Source: Smittia aterrima (lineage: Eukaryota; Arthropoda; Insecta; Diptera; Chironomidae). From it: a stretch of 64,000 bases of DNA. Positions 21,942 through 36,900 of the stretch are shown here, one piece after another. Where the stretch lies: the NCBI GenBank assembly GCA_033063855.1, contig CP093830.1, positions 22,196,854 through 22,260,853 of the forward strand, written 5' to 3'. The notes under the pieces are model-generated. The model saw only the letters and a program-made list of their open reading frames with translations. It was not told where the DNA came from and made no database searches. Each line of letters opens with the position of its first letter. Positions within the stretch are counted from its first letter, which is position 1. The translations under genes and the position numbers were made by a program.

Positions 21942-24900
21942 TCATCTCCATGAAAGCATCATCATTAGTGACCGAGTTAGCAGCAAACAAATCAGGAGCC
22001 AGTTTGCGGTTAGTGCGATGGAAGGGCTGTGATCTCCACATTTGCCTGTGTATTTCATTTGAGGGAAAGGTTAATTGTGGAACAATTTGCATTTTAAATG
22101 AGTGAAACTTACGTCCAACGTTTGTGAGATTGGAGAGCGTGTATTGACGTTCGGAAGCAGTGTCGGGTCCTCGATAGCATGAGTCGCCAATGTATAATTG
22201 AGCTGTATCAGTCGTTGCTTGCTTAAAGCTAATGCAGACGCCTTTCTTACTTCCGACGTGACGAGCCACAATGAAAGTCGTCTGATTCTCACGCCAAGAC
22301 CCATGGCAAATGTACTCTAAATAATTTCGGATGAAAAGATTATTATTTTCTCTCTTCAATGCCACATCTGATTCAATATTCACCTTCTTCACCATCATCG
22401 TTGCATTGTGGCGAGACGTCAATTTTGTTCTCGTCAGAGCATCCGATGTTCAGTTGTCGGGTCTTCGTATTTACACTGCCACCACAATTTATTGTTGCGT
22501 CACGTCGACTCCTTGATGGATCATTGATGTTTGTATTAGTTCCTAAGCTCTCTAAATCTGAATCCATTTCTACGCTAAGTTTATTGTTGTTGCGCTTGTT
22601 TCGAACCAATTTAATAACTTCATCTTTATCGTCTAGATTGAAGACTTCGCTGCCATCATCCGAGACATCGTTGAATGCACCGACGGGAGGATGTGCAATT
22701 GAATCACTGCTGTCAGATTCAGTTGACTGCTCATCGTCTCCGCCTCGAAGTAATAATAAGGAACGTCGCTGTCGCAATGATTTATTACGATCATTGAGGT
22801 GTCCGCTTTTAAGAGATTCTTCTTCGTTTCTAAAGCTCAATGACGTGTGTGCTTTGAAGTTAGTATTCGCAATTCTGCCACCATCTAGCGATGATAAATC
22901 ATGGAGATGATGATGATTGTTGTGAAGCTTTGAGTTATGGTTACGTTTGTGACGTGAAGCTGAAGAGTATGGCGGACTTATTGGCCCGCGCAATGAGTAA
23001 GAGCCTTCGAGTGGACAAACTTCAGTTTTAGGAGTTTGTGCTACGGTTGGATGAAGATTTCAAGAGGAAAGTCGAGAGAGAAAAGAGGAAACTTATTAAG
23101 AATTATAAAAAATGACTTCCAAAGTGCCATTCAAAGGGAGATTCATTTGTCATGGCTGCTTTGCTTGCGAGTGAGAGGAGAGGGAAAAGCTTCGAACTTT
23201 TTAATATTTCACAGCAGAAATTGCAGAACTTTAATGACGCTTTTCACTTTTTTTTTTCTTCCCTCCTGAAAAGTTGCAATTGCGGAAACTTTTCTCCCTC
23301 TTCATGACTCGAGGGCACGAAAAGCTACTTAAAATTTCAACAGCAAGAGCTATGGGAATATAACTTGTTATAAAATCAATTACCCAAGAGTGTAATGAAC
23401 TGCATTCGAGCGGGATCAAAGTGATCCAAAGCACAGGCGTCCTCCAAGCGACTCGCTGGCAATCCCATTTGCAATTCTGCCACATGAGCATTCCGTTGAT
23501 AGAACATTACACAAACAAATCCTGACTTACTGTTGAAATGAGAAATTTTAACGTTTTAGATTGTCCGACGAATGGATGACGACGAAAAAAAAGGAGCGAA
23601 TACTTACCATCCCGTAGCATGATGAACAACAGCCATCATTTCAACAGGCGTCTGTTTATTGATTTGTTCACACAACACTCGAGTTTCCAAAAACTCTCCT
23701 TTCGGCCTCGCGACGTGCATCGATCCATCACTGTAAAATGATTCGGCAGTTTATTTTCCGTGGAAGTTTTAGTTATTTTGTGCAATCCATTACAGAATTG
23801 TTTCGAAGCAAAATGTGCAAGTGTGTTCGGGAGATGGAATGAGATGGAAGTGAAGGAGATGGGGGAAGTGGCAGCATCATAATGGAATTTTGTTATTTAT
23901 ACTTTTTTTTTAAATCCAACTCGGAAATAAAACGAAAAACGTGAACGAAAAAAAAAGCCGGAACGAAATAAAATCCGTGAACGAAATTTATAAACAAGGA
24001 TTTACACAGGAGAAGTCGAATGCATAAAATTGATTCTGTTCAATTTCGTTTATGGATCAGGGAATGGAATAAATAAATGAAAGCCTGTCAGCGGGGCACA
24101 TAAAACTCACTTTTGATGGAAGGTATAAGTCAGACTCCCCGACAATGTGTGCCAATGTTTTTGATTCGTGAACCAAGAAGGAAAATCACAGCGAACGACG
24201 GGAGGCGCTTTTCTCAATGTCATTATACGTGACCCAACCTATAAATTATATCGAAATGGGAGGGAAAGTTAGTTATTTTCCAAAAGAGAGGGAATTCAAT
24301 ATATCGTCGAGTCCCCTTTTCGAAACAAAACTTCGAGCCCCAACTCACTTCAGCACTTTCCAGTCCATTGCACGTTGCATCGCCAGACTGTGCAAGCTTA
24401 TATTCAGCATCTTTAGGTGAACCTCCTCCTACATCGAAGCGAAGGAAATAGAAGGAAAAATAAATTCGTTTTATGCTTTCTCGTCTTGCTACATAAAATG
24501 TACATTAAAAATAATATTTTTTGGGATTTTCTTTTCTCCACACTTTCCCATGGCAAACATGCAATCTAGGACGGACGAACAGGGAGAGCGAAAGGGAAAA
24601 AAGTTTCATACCATATTTGCCACTGTTAATGTTGAATTTCTCATACACGAAACATCGAAATCGTTCTTCGTTTGATGTGGCATGATTGTGTGAAACGAGA
24701 CCAACTAAGTAGCGTGCATTACCGTCTTTCCATGCCGCCAAGCACGTCAATTCCTCGACTGAACGACGAGAGGGAGAAAACACACGTCGAAGGATTATCG
24801 CTTCGGGTAAGAGGTTAATTGTTCACTTAATGACTCACCAGTGCTCTCTGTGCCCTGTACATCAGGACACGCTTGAAAACTAAGCAACATTCGACTGTCT

Positions 24901-27900
24901 TCTGTACAGCTGTCGATATTGGAAACAGGATTCTTGCACTCGCCATGACCGCGATTATAAGTAAATGTGTATGGTCCTGTTGAGAATGGAATTCCAATAT
25001 CAATGAAATGCTTCTTTGATGATGACAAGCCATACCTCTAATAGGACATTTAATGGGGTCCGCATTTACTTTGAACATACTAAAGAGGAGAGCATCCCCA
25101 GGTATTTGATCACATAAGTTTTGCAATGTTTCACGTCCTCGACAGCCCATGCCTAGAGTCAAACGACGATTAGTTCTTTTCAAAGCACATTGTCAACAAG
25201 AATGATTAGAAAACAAAACTTAAAATAAGTTAAAAGTATTCTGAGATTAACTGAAGATGCAAAAATTAAACTTAAAACTATTTTGTTAATTGAAAGGAAA
25301 TCAAAGAAAACCAAAACGCTTAAGTAAAACCATCATCGCAAAATTATTTAGGATTAGAAACATCTTTTATCATCTTTTCTTGTTAATTAAGTTGAAATGA
25401 AATTTGAGAAAATCTTAAAATAATTGAAATCAAAACTGTGGCATTAACATAAAATATCTTTCAAGATTGTTAGGAAACAAAAGGAAAATTTCATAAAAAA
25501 AACTTTTTCTCGGAGGGAATGCGAATGATCGTTGATTCGATTAATTCTATTGTTATTCGAAAGCAAAGGAGAGAAATAAAACTTGAACAACAGAAGGAGA
25601 GAAACAGCAATCAATGCATCATAATTTCAATTATTGGAATTGCAGAAATAACTTTGAGAAAAGGAATGTTTTGTTGTGCATGCTAATAAGAAGCTTAAAC
25701 GAGATTCCATTATAAAACTGAAGTGCTTGATCTCTCGTCTCAAATAAACAAAACTAAAACTTCTTTTCGTTTCATTTAAATAGAGAAATGTTCACTTCAA
25801 AAGCTAAAACTTCCTTGAACAACATCATCTCTTTCTTATTATTTGATTCAAGAAAATTTGAGCTTTACTTGTGCATCAATTAATAATTCAAAACTGGAAC
25901 TTATGAAAATAATTGAGTTAGTTTCAAGAGAGAGAGAGAGACTCTGTCTGAAAGCTGTTTTGAAAGAAGAAATAAACCATAAACTCAAGTGCGGATAGGA
26001 AGTAAAAGCTTTTTCAAATACATAACATAAAACATATCCAATGATAAATGGAAAAATTTTGATGGAAACATTAAAAAAAACGCTGCAAGGCAACCCATCC
26101 CAACATATCATGAAATACTTTTCTGTACTTCTGTCTCGCTTTTCACTCGGAACACATTTTTAGTTTCTCGTGGAAAGGAGAGTTGAAACGACAAGATATT
26201 TGTTTTATTCTGCAAGCAAATCACTGACTTTGTTGACCTTTTCATTGAAACTATTTTCGATAATAAAAAAAATTTATTCGGAATCGAATTCATTCTCAAG
26301 ACGACTTTGAGGTCTGAGAGAAGACTTGATTATTATTAATATTATTTGAACTAATTTGGAAACATATATAAAATAAATTGGAATGCACATAAAGACACAT
26401 AATAACAAAATGCACATAGAAGCGAACTCGAAAAGTGATACAAACGCAATTACGTTCAATTTGTATTTCTTTTCATCTTCGCAACACACAGAACAAGTTT
26501 TTTGAAAATGATTCAGGACGAATCATGGATTGTTGAGCGCGTTTGAACATGGTTTGATTGCGGAATGGACGAGTTGAGAGATTCTCGAGATCTCATGCTT
26601 GGATAGTTTGATGAAGTGACTTTTCATTCCTTGACGAGAAAGAGAGCACTGGGAGAAATTATTTTTAATGAACTACAGCTGTGTAGCTAGTGAACTTGGT
26701 GATGGAAAATTGTGCCAGTGACTCGAATAAGAAGTGAATTTAATCGATTCCATGAAGTTCCTTTCTTAATAGAGCACAGTCACGTGTTTGTCGTCGCGCG
26801 GACGGAATGAATGAATTAAAGTCAAATATTCATGTTTTACGCCTGGGACTCTTCCGCAATTAAACGCTCGGTCCGAGAGTTTAATTTCGAAGTTAATTTG
26901 AAAACATCAAAGCTTCGGAAACTTTGTGTTTGTCCAAGTCAGTTAATGAGCGAAAAAATTGATATTTTTCATAATGAATTGGATAAAGTCAAATGAGCGT
27001 TATGCGATGTGCTCCGTGAATGAAATTTTAATTGAATATTAAATCGAATCGAGTCAAAAGTCATCAAATTGATATGAACTTGCCGGCCCATCGTGAAACT
27101 CCCTGAGGCGAGCAATAAAATTTTAATCAGTTTCGTTTGTTTGCCTTTCGGTGGACGGAGGAGAAAAAATTGAATTAAAGTTCGAACTTTAAAACTAGCT
27201 CTGGCTAAACGATAGAAAATTTATTCCAGCGTAAAAGGGGAAAGTAGGAGGAAGAGATGCTCATAAAGTTTGAGCGATAAACTTAAATCGTAAAAGTTCA
27301 GATTTATGTAAATAATACGCTTGCTCTTGTAAGCTGATTCGATTCGAAACAAAGGCAACAAACTGAAAAATATTCCATTAAAATATTTGTTTTGAGGCAG
27401 CATAGCGAACACAAAATTAGATTTGAATTACCAAAAAAGGTGTTGTGTTTGTAAATCGACTAATCACGATTGGGTTCACGTATTCATTTGATTATAAATT
27501 GCCCTACACTTCCTAATTCTCTATTCACAACATCATTTCATTCCACACGAAAAATTGATAAAATCTTTTCACTCCACGAAAGAGAAACGAAGTGAATGTG
27601 ATATGGAACAGAATTTCAGTTTTCCCATTGTTTGATTTAATAATTATAAAGCTGATGAAGATAATGTCTCTTACATTCAGCTAAAGTAGTTCTTGGAAAG
27701 CTGATATCTTCATTATGTATGCGTAGACTCGACGTCTTTGCTTATCAAAATTAGCTTTCTGCGTAATTCAAGGGAAAAAATTTCTTTTTGAAGGATTAAA
27801 GCTTCTTTTTTTGTACAGAGAAAGACACAAGGACACAACGAAAAAAAAGAAAGTAAAAAACTTGAATAGAAAGTGAAGTCGTTAAAAAAAGAAAAATTAT

Positions 27901-30900
27901 TTTTATTTCCAATGGATCTGACATCTGAAAGGAATGTTCGTGTAACGGAGTTGACTGAGTTTATGAAAAGCGCTTGAAATGAGACGCTTCAGAATTGACG
28001 ATTATAACGTTTGCCTGCTACTGACAGGATTATAGCACGAACCTTGTTCAACATAATGCATTTTCGCTTCAATCGCGAGTGCTTTTGAATGACATTTTGT
28101 GCTGAATTTTTATTTTCTTTTTTGTTTTGCTTGACAGATTGATTGGAAATATTTATTTATTTTCGTCAACTGCATTAGCATTTTCTCTTCGCTTCTGATT
28201 ATTCCTCGTCATGTCATATCATCAATGGAAACAAACATAATTTGACTCTCGTTTTGACTCTTCAGCGTTTTATATTTGAGTTGATAGTCTCGTTGAAACA
28301 AACGAATATGCTTAGACGGAAACATAAAATGGACGCCACAGAACTCATAATCTTAATGAAAATCATAAAAGAACTCATCGGTTTTATTCAATGAGAAGAC
28401 AGTAAATAATATTAATAACAAACGAACGAACGTTGGTTTTTTTTTATTTTGGTTTTCAAATTGATTTTTCTTTGTTTAAGGAAATATTTTTGTTTACAAT
28501 ATGGAAAATGATAAGAAAGAAAAATTTTGGACGATTTTGCTTACAATCAAAGTGTTCATCATCAGATCGAAAATTTACAAATTGATCCGATGATGAGAGT
28601 CGTGAGTTCCCGTTCATGTTGGGATGGGACGCAATTGCAATTGCCCCCCTATTTTGATCGCTTTTAATAATGCTACGGCTTGACAAGGCTGACGGATTAA
28701 AATGGTCCTTTTCTTCACACTCACTTTCTTTATATTGTAACACATTTTTATGCTTTTCGTAGATGACAACACAGCGATGACACCTTTTCCTGTACACGTA
28801 GTGGTAATTAAGTGGAAATCATTGATTAATCGATTAAAAGGCTTTTTCGATTGTCATCACAACATGTGCTTGCTTGTGAGGTTGTTTTCTAAATTGAGAT
28901 CTAAGGAAGCAGTAAATGTGGATTGTTGACTACTCACTCTCGCATAAGAAATTTATCACCATCGCTTGCTATACAGTTGCCCCGATTGCTCATCGTTGAT
29001 CCAAGGATATCAATTGTTTGGGGCACACCTGACTGAAACCACGAGCCTTCCCATTGTGTCGGAAATACACAGTTTGAAGAAGCTGGAAGAGGAAGAGAAG
29101 ATAAATATCAATTACGGTGAACATTGTTATGAGAGTTTTCAACAGAGTTTGTAAATCTCAAAAGTCCCTTTTGTATTAGACGTTGAACTTGTGAGTAGTT
29201 AGTTAACAATCCTGGCTGACGTTGGAAAAGTGAAATGTAATCCGATGAACAACTCCCATCACCGCTTGTGCCACTAAGCTTGATGAGATTAAAAAACGAG
29301 ATTGTGAACAATAACGAGTCAAACGAAATCGAGTGGAATTATCGATAAAATCTTCTCAAGACCTCTGTCGTGCTAATGTGCTGAATATGCTTGTTTTTTT
29401 CTCGTTTCTAAATGACTGAATAGCCTCCGATTTACGTAAACGATCGTAACGACGATTCACTCGAGCAATTCATTATCAACATAACAATAAATAAATTTTC
29501 CATTTCTCTCGATTTTATGTAATCAAGTTAGGCCATGAAATGTGTTTTCTGTTCTGGCTTTTTACACTCGATCACTTTCACACGTTCCATGTGCCGACGC
29601 ACAACAAAAGGGGATTTCAAAGTTGTCAACAAATTTCGCACAAATGTCGCCGAAGCGTCTCTCTCTGGCTCTAATTTCATTTTGTGTGAATTTCCTAGTG
29701 TAATGGCTTTCAAGGAACGGGGTCATTGATTTTATTCTCATGTTTCTTGCCGTGTGAGGAGCTGCTAAAGGAAACTGCTAAATCGAATTCGAAAGTATAA
29801 AATGAAATATTTATTGCCAGCAATTTTTATATACGACCGACGTAAATTGTGAATTGAAAGTGGGAAAACTGTAGCGCGAGCAAGAGGAGAAAGGAAAAGC
29901 TCGTAAACATGTTAATAGTTCTGTTTTTATCAGAGGAATGTATAAAACACGGCAAAATAAGTATTTTACTTTTATGTGTTGCTCATATCGGAAGAGAGAA
30001 GAGCGGCGAACATCATTTTTAATATTTCACAATAAAGTTTTTTTATGGTCGGAACCTTCGGTCAAGCTTTAGAGCAAAAAAAAATACCTGAATTGCTAGA
30101 CAAAAGTGAGAGAGAGAAGGTTTCATTGTGTTCCTAAAATATTTTTAATTAAGAACGTAAAGTGTTGTGGCGAAAGTAACAGTCAGAGCAGCTATGAAAA
30201 TATATTCTCGCTTCTCGGTTATGAAAATGATATAAAACTCTTCTCATTACTCAGAAACAAAATTCTTCACTCGCCAAAGCAAGCAAGCAAGCGCTTCCGT
30301 CGTATTAGTGGTTTTAAAACATTGCTAAAGGAGAAGGATGGAGAAAAAATTTGCACTATAAAGCACAGAGTCCGTTGTAATTTGCATAATAATGAGTTAA
30401 TCCCTAGTTAAATAGACTCTCGCAATTTGCCAGAAAATGTTCCAATTATAATAACGGAGAGAAGTTTCGCTGCTTCTCACTCGTTCCTTGTTGTGAGACG
30501 GCTTAATCTCGAAGCTGATAATTATTTGTGCTGAAGCCGTAGGGTGGATGACATTCGATTACAGCTCTCTCGGTCGTGAACTTTCAAGAGTTTGCTTTTA
30601 TTACGCTGGAGTAAGGTTTACAACCCTCTAATGAGCGTTTTATGTTTCATTCAAAGCATTTGCATAAAATAACTGCAGAAACGTATTTGTTTATCATTAT
30701 TTCCCTCCGCATTTTTCTCTCTCCGCTTTTGCTTCTTTGGAACAAAGTGCGCTGACGATTCGTGTGCATGTCGTTCGTTGTTTTCCCTTTAAGTGCTCGA
30801 ACGAGAGTAGTATCGATTTGATGCGCGCGTCAGAATTTTCTAGGATTCGGTGAGAATGGTGGGAGGACTTTCATTCCTAACTTCACATCGCTCAACGATG

Positions 30901-33900
30901 TTTTGATTGTCTCTCTTCAGAACTTTGCAATCGAACAGCAGCTCTTTGATATTGAAATTATGATTGTGTTGCTGAATTGTTCTCAGGACAACATGACAAG
31001 GGAGTAAAAAAAAGTAAATCATCTGCTAGCGTACATGGCAGATTTAAGCGATTTATAAATCATAATGGATTTTGAGAAGAGAAGAGTGAGAGGGACGAAA
31101 GGGAAACAAACACAAAAAGCCAACATAACTCATTCATTTTCTCATTTTTCTAAATCAGATCTAACGAAAGCGGTGAAATCCCTCGAAAAATAAAATCGAT
31201 GTCCAGCTCTTTTTTTTATGTTTCGTACTGAGCATGAATGATGTCAGGTCAGATATCGAGCGCCCGAAAATATATTTTATGTGATAATGTGTACATTAAT
31301 CTGCCATCGGGGAAGCAGCGGAATGCTCGCCGATGCGAATGGAAAGCTAAGCGACTTGATGAATTCGATCTACGTTTGACTCTCAAAGACGAGCAGAATG
31401 TTTTCTCTGAATGCACATTTAAGATATTTATGTCGTTTTCACATCGCATTAATATTTATTGGATAATCATACAGCTTGCAAAAGGAGCTTCCAGTCAATT
31501 ATTTTAATGCAACAATTTCCAAACTGCACCTGGTGATTTCTCTTCGCTTTTACTTCGTTCTACCCTTTCCTTTCCCAACTCCATCTCTTCATCTCTCTCC
31601 GTTGCACACCCATGAGCTGTGTACGGCAAATAAAATTGTGAAAATAAGTTGCCTCGTTCCGACAAAAACTCGAGTGGCTTGGTTTTATATCTCAAAGGAA
31701 AGATGGCAATAAAAAGACGGAAGAAGAAGCTCAAACGCCTTTTCGATGGACTCGAGAATCTTTTATGGTTTTATTAAATAAAAATGCAAGCTCTAAACGT
31801 TTTTCTACATTCTCCAACATGTAATGCGATTAAATCTCGAGAAGAATCTGCAACGAGTGAGATTATCGTTGAAGAAACTTTACACAAAAAAAAATATGAA
31901 GGATTCTCGTCAACGTCTCGTTCCGCCATGTTTCGAGAGAGTGTGTCTGCTGTTTAACTCGCATTATTTGCGAAAGCTATTTATGACACTTGATGCCATT
32001 AAATCTGTGGATATAGAGCAATTCTGAGGCACTTTCTCGAGCCGCTTCTAGTATTTATATAGTTAAGGATCTCAGTTAATCTTCTGCTTACACCGAAAGC
32101 TTTTTACTCTTTTATTTTGTTCATTCACTGACAACGAGCGAAAAGACAACGGGCGAAGGAATAAGAAACTGCTCGAGCTAATATTCATTTTATTGTGGGG
32201 GAAATATGGCGAAACGACGAGGAAAAGGGAAAACAATTGAGATAGAAACGTCCATAAATTCTTTTTCTTAAAGATTCCCAGCCATCCTTTCGTTTCAATT
32301 TACTCGACTGGCTGTTGGATACTTTTCGCTCTTTCTCTCACGAAGAAAAAGGCATAATTAAGAAAATGGTTTGGGCATCGAAGCCTTCTCCCTCCATCTC
32401 CTGCCGTGTTAGACGAAGCTTGGCATCTGAATGGGAAAATATGGGCAATTTTTGTTATTTCTTTTGCCCAGTGAAACGTTAACGTAGCTGCCGATGTCAT
32501 AGAGCTTTTCATAAACATAAATGGACTTTTTTCTTTTTCTTCTATTTTGATCCGGCTGCGGCTTACCAACCATCGAACGGATCCGTTGATTTCCCTTCTT
32601 CAAAATTCAACATACGCTTATTGTTTCGGAATAATTATTCTAGCAAGATGTAATTATTTTAATTGCTAGTTCACGCAGAAATACACGACGAGCGAGTGAA
32701 TGGGGGTAGGGCGACACCGCTTTCAATAGAAGAGCATAAAGCAACCTTAAAGGCCGAAAGGGATCATACATAATTAATCCTCAAATTATGTACTTTCAAA
32801 GCGACTCAACCTTTTTCCTTAAAACTTGTTTTCAGTTAAACAAAATCATTATTGACGTGAGAGGAAGCAAGCAATTAAATAATTAGTCGAAAATGAAAAG
32901 GAGACACTTCAATGAATGATTTAGTTAATTTGATATGCCGATTGATTAATTCTGGAGAATGCACTTCCACTTCAATCAGAACGCTATGAAATTGAACGCA
33001 CAATTACTCTACTCGATTAAACATTACAGCGCTCGCTCGTTTGGTTTCTCAAGCCCCCACCAATCTCTCGACCCTTTCATTTCATTTGAAATGACCTCAT
33101 CAGAGAGCTGCCAATTTGTGAGGTTTTTCAAGATCACATTTTGAAGCGTTCTCGCTGCTTTCTTTTCGTTCCCGAGATAAATTCACCGTCGAACATAGAC
33201 GAGACTTCAATCAAGTGATTGTAATTTAAAAGACAGACGTTCTTGCTATTAAAAATCAACTATCTCGAATCAATCATCATTTCACGATGTTTCAAAAAAA
33301 AAAAGTCGAGAAACGAAAGAATGAATTTATCTAACGGAGAGTGATTTTAAATTATCGAAACCACTACAGACAAGTGCTATTGGGTCGTTCTGTCGGGCGA
33401 TTGATGAATAAAAAAACTGCCTTCAACAACAATTTGTTAGAGTTTCGTTATTAACATGACTCTCAGCCTCTCTTTCCCTCCAGACGGCAATGATTGTTTG
33501 AAAATATTTCGCTTTCGTGCTTTCTTTCTTTCCTCCGCTTCTCTTTTAATTTCCTGAGAAGTTTGAAATTTCATTCCCTCACGCGTTTCAACAATATGAA
33601 GTTGTTAAAGCTTGATAAGTAATTAAAATGTTTTTCATTTCGATTTTATCTTGTTTAGATTGTTTCGAAACTTTTTATCGTCATCGAGGAGGAAGAAACG
33701 ATTGATCAAGAGCACGCCAAACGATTGATGAACGGAACGTCAATCGGCAGCAAATTTAAATTTATTTTCAATCGTTCTTCATCATTATAAAGAAATAATT
33801 CTTCTTCTAGTTCCTCCAAGGTTAACCTTCGATCATAAAATTTTCATCAAAATCAACTGCAAAAGAATTCTCCCGCACGAACAAATAAAAGAGCGGCTTT

Positions 33901-36900
33901 TGACATTGAATTCAGTCACGCACAGTCAAGTATTTGTATATCATCACTCAGCCAATAAAAAAGCATTATAAAGAGCTTAGGAATAATGTGTCTCGAGCAA
34001 TGGGTTGTTGAAGTTAAATACTCGTTTGATTGAGTCTTCAGCTCACTGCCAATTTTAAAATAATATTTCTTCGCCGCCCTAAAAAGGAACCCGCACATCC
34101 TTCCACCGATAAATTTTACCGGGGAGAGTCTGAATATAAATGGGAAGCGATATAAAAAGATTAGCAGGTCTAATCTTGAATGCGAAATAAATTTCATGTT
34201 CCATGTTCGTATGAAGAATCTCGACTGTTTGCTCAATGATATGAGAGAGAGTTTCTTTATGCTATCAATGGCCTTTTCACATCCCCATTCGTTCGTAGTT
34301 CAAGCGGCGAACAATTTATGGTGCTTAGTACCATCAGTAAATGTTAAAAATGCTAAAAGGTTCACTCTCAACCTCCCTTAGACCAGATAAATGTTTTGAA
34401 AAACTTTAAAATATCGCATTTTCCTCCCCCAAAAATATTGCAAAGAGTGAGAGAAAGACGAGCGAGAGAAAAAAAAGGAAAAAGGTAGAACATAAATCTG
34501 GAAAGGATTTATCTGCAAGCGAGAAATAATTTATACGCTTAGCTTGAGTCGTCGTCGTCGTTTTCCTCTCACTCCACCATCTTAACTTTGGAGCTGCTCT
34601 GTGTTGTCTAATAAAGCAGTACATAGGAAGAGCATGAGCGTAAGCCAAACATTTCACGAATCTTCATTGCAGAGAAGAAAAGAGAAGAATTTAATTTATG
34701 GATTCTCCCACCGCGAGGAAACCTTCCCCACAACACAAAATGAAGACTTTCCGTGAATAAATATATAAAACTGTGCCTTGAGCTTATTTCGTCTTCCTGC
34801 TTTTAGCAATTGAATAAAAATCCGAACACCAGAAAGGAAAAATTCCTTGCTTCGTTCATCATCATCTGTGAGCTCTCATAAAAAGAAGGCGGCAGCAGAG
34901 CAACATCTTACAACGTTGCATAAAATATGAAAAATATTTTCCATTCTTCAGCCGCTTCCTCGTTAATAAAGAATTTTATAATTACACAATTACTAAACAT
35001 GTTAAAGACGCAGTGAGATAAATAACTCTGATGCAAATGATGTAATAAAATTTAGTGGTTGGAGCTTACCTTCTTGTCTCGCTTGAAGACATTCTATTGA
35101 CGTTAAGTTCAGCAACACAATAATCACTGCGATTAGGAAATTTTCCCATTGACGACTACATCTACTCCAACTGAGCTCCTTCAATTGATGCTGCTGCTGC
35201 TCTAGTCTACTTCTACTACATTCGCTTCCTCTTGACTCGTCATCGAGAGCTATCGATGTCCTCGATTCACACGAGGGTGCTCGTAACTCGTTCGATTTCA
35301 TACTGCGTTCACATGACAAAATGTGAAATGATCTGTTCCAAAAACGGCTTTTCGTTGAAGATTTGCTGTGACTAGCAATCTGAAAGAAGACACAATGGGA
35401 AGTGATTTGTTAGATTTATATTTTATCGATTGTTGGATGAAATCATTCGAAGTTTTTGGGGTTGCGAGAGAAACATTTCTCGTGTTTCCGCTGCTACGCA
35501 CGTAGCAGACGTTCGATTAAAAGTCAAGTGCCAATTATCATTAAATGCTGCAATCTTCCCTTTTAGCGGAAGCAAACTTTTCTCCCCTCGAAGTTAGAAA
35601 ACTTTTGCTGATTTCTTAAGACGATTCGAATTGGAAAGAGAAAAAGAAAACTTTGAATACTGGTCAGTCACTGGTTGAAAGGTTCTTTACGTTATTCGCT
35701 TTTATTACAAGCACTCAAACCGATACTTTCCGAAGAAAGCCTTAAAAATCAAAGTCTCGACCAAATTGTCCGAGTTAATTAAATAGATTTTCGACTCTCT
35801 ACACCTGGACTCCAACTTAATAAGTCTGGAGGGTGATTTACGTTCGTGTTTGCATTTCAACACGAAGGCAAGTAATTTGAAGGCCCGCCGTCGCCTTATA
35901 GCATAAACATCAAACCGGACCCGGCTGTGATGCTTGATTTTATACGTTCATTGTTGTTCTGGTGAAATGTGCTATTAAAAGCACGAGCCATTGTTAAGAA
36001 ACGCTGTAAAAAATGTGTTTCCGAGCATAATAATAAAATTAAAATGTTCTACACTCGACCGCAGCATGTTTAAAGGCGAGAGCAAAGCTGTTTAATGATT
36101 TTCCAAAGTGTTGAATTAACGTAGACACAGATTGATGACAATTGCTTATGAATTTCCAATGTAACTAATTATAGTTTCGATTCGAACAATTCCCCGTTGG
36201 ATTACGGAGTCAGACTCTCTGAGGCTTTCAATTATTAACTCCAACAATCATCACATGTTAATCATTTATCTCGATTCGAAATGAAAATATCAATTTCAAG
36301 GCATGACAGCCTTGGGAGGTCTACCGTAGGAGTTTCTACTGTAGCTCGTTGTACATTCAACTATTTACGCCTGATTATTGAGATGTTTACCATCGTTTGT
36401 GTTGTTCCCTCATGATTTTTGATTAATATGCTCGCTCGTTTGTAATAAATTATTAAAAGTTCTCTTCACGATTCTCTTGATCTCTTTTTAACCGAAAATT
36501 CTTATTCAGTTTCTTCTCCTTCAATCTCGTTAGTTGCGTTATGAATCGTTAAAAAGTTTTTTTTTTTTGGAAAAAGGCGAACGAGAAGAAGTTAAATTTA
36601 TTGAGAACAGCTGGCAGGGCATTTTAAAAGTGGAATCGGTCGATGCTAAAACTTTATCGCATCTTCTTTCTCAATATGATTTTTATGATGAAATTACAAT
36701 TTCCAAAAGTGAAATAATGACATTCCCGAAAAGAGAAAAAAAACTTGAGAATTTCATGTTCCAACTATTTTTCGTTGTCGTCGTTGCTACATTGGGTGGA
36801 AAAAGCAATTTGGCGAAAGTTTTCTGTTTCACACTCTCGACGATGCGGGTTGGTACGACGAGAGTTTTTTTTACGATAACTTTCTAAGTGGCATTGTAGC

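Noticed and set aside
22359..22910. 183-codon + strand ORF across the gene B linker exon
   Set aside because: It is the complement shadow of the low-complexity linker exon at 23040-22384, whose - strand frame is supported by splice sites and by the gene A paralogue.
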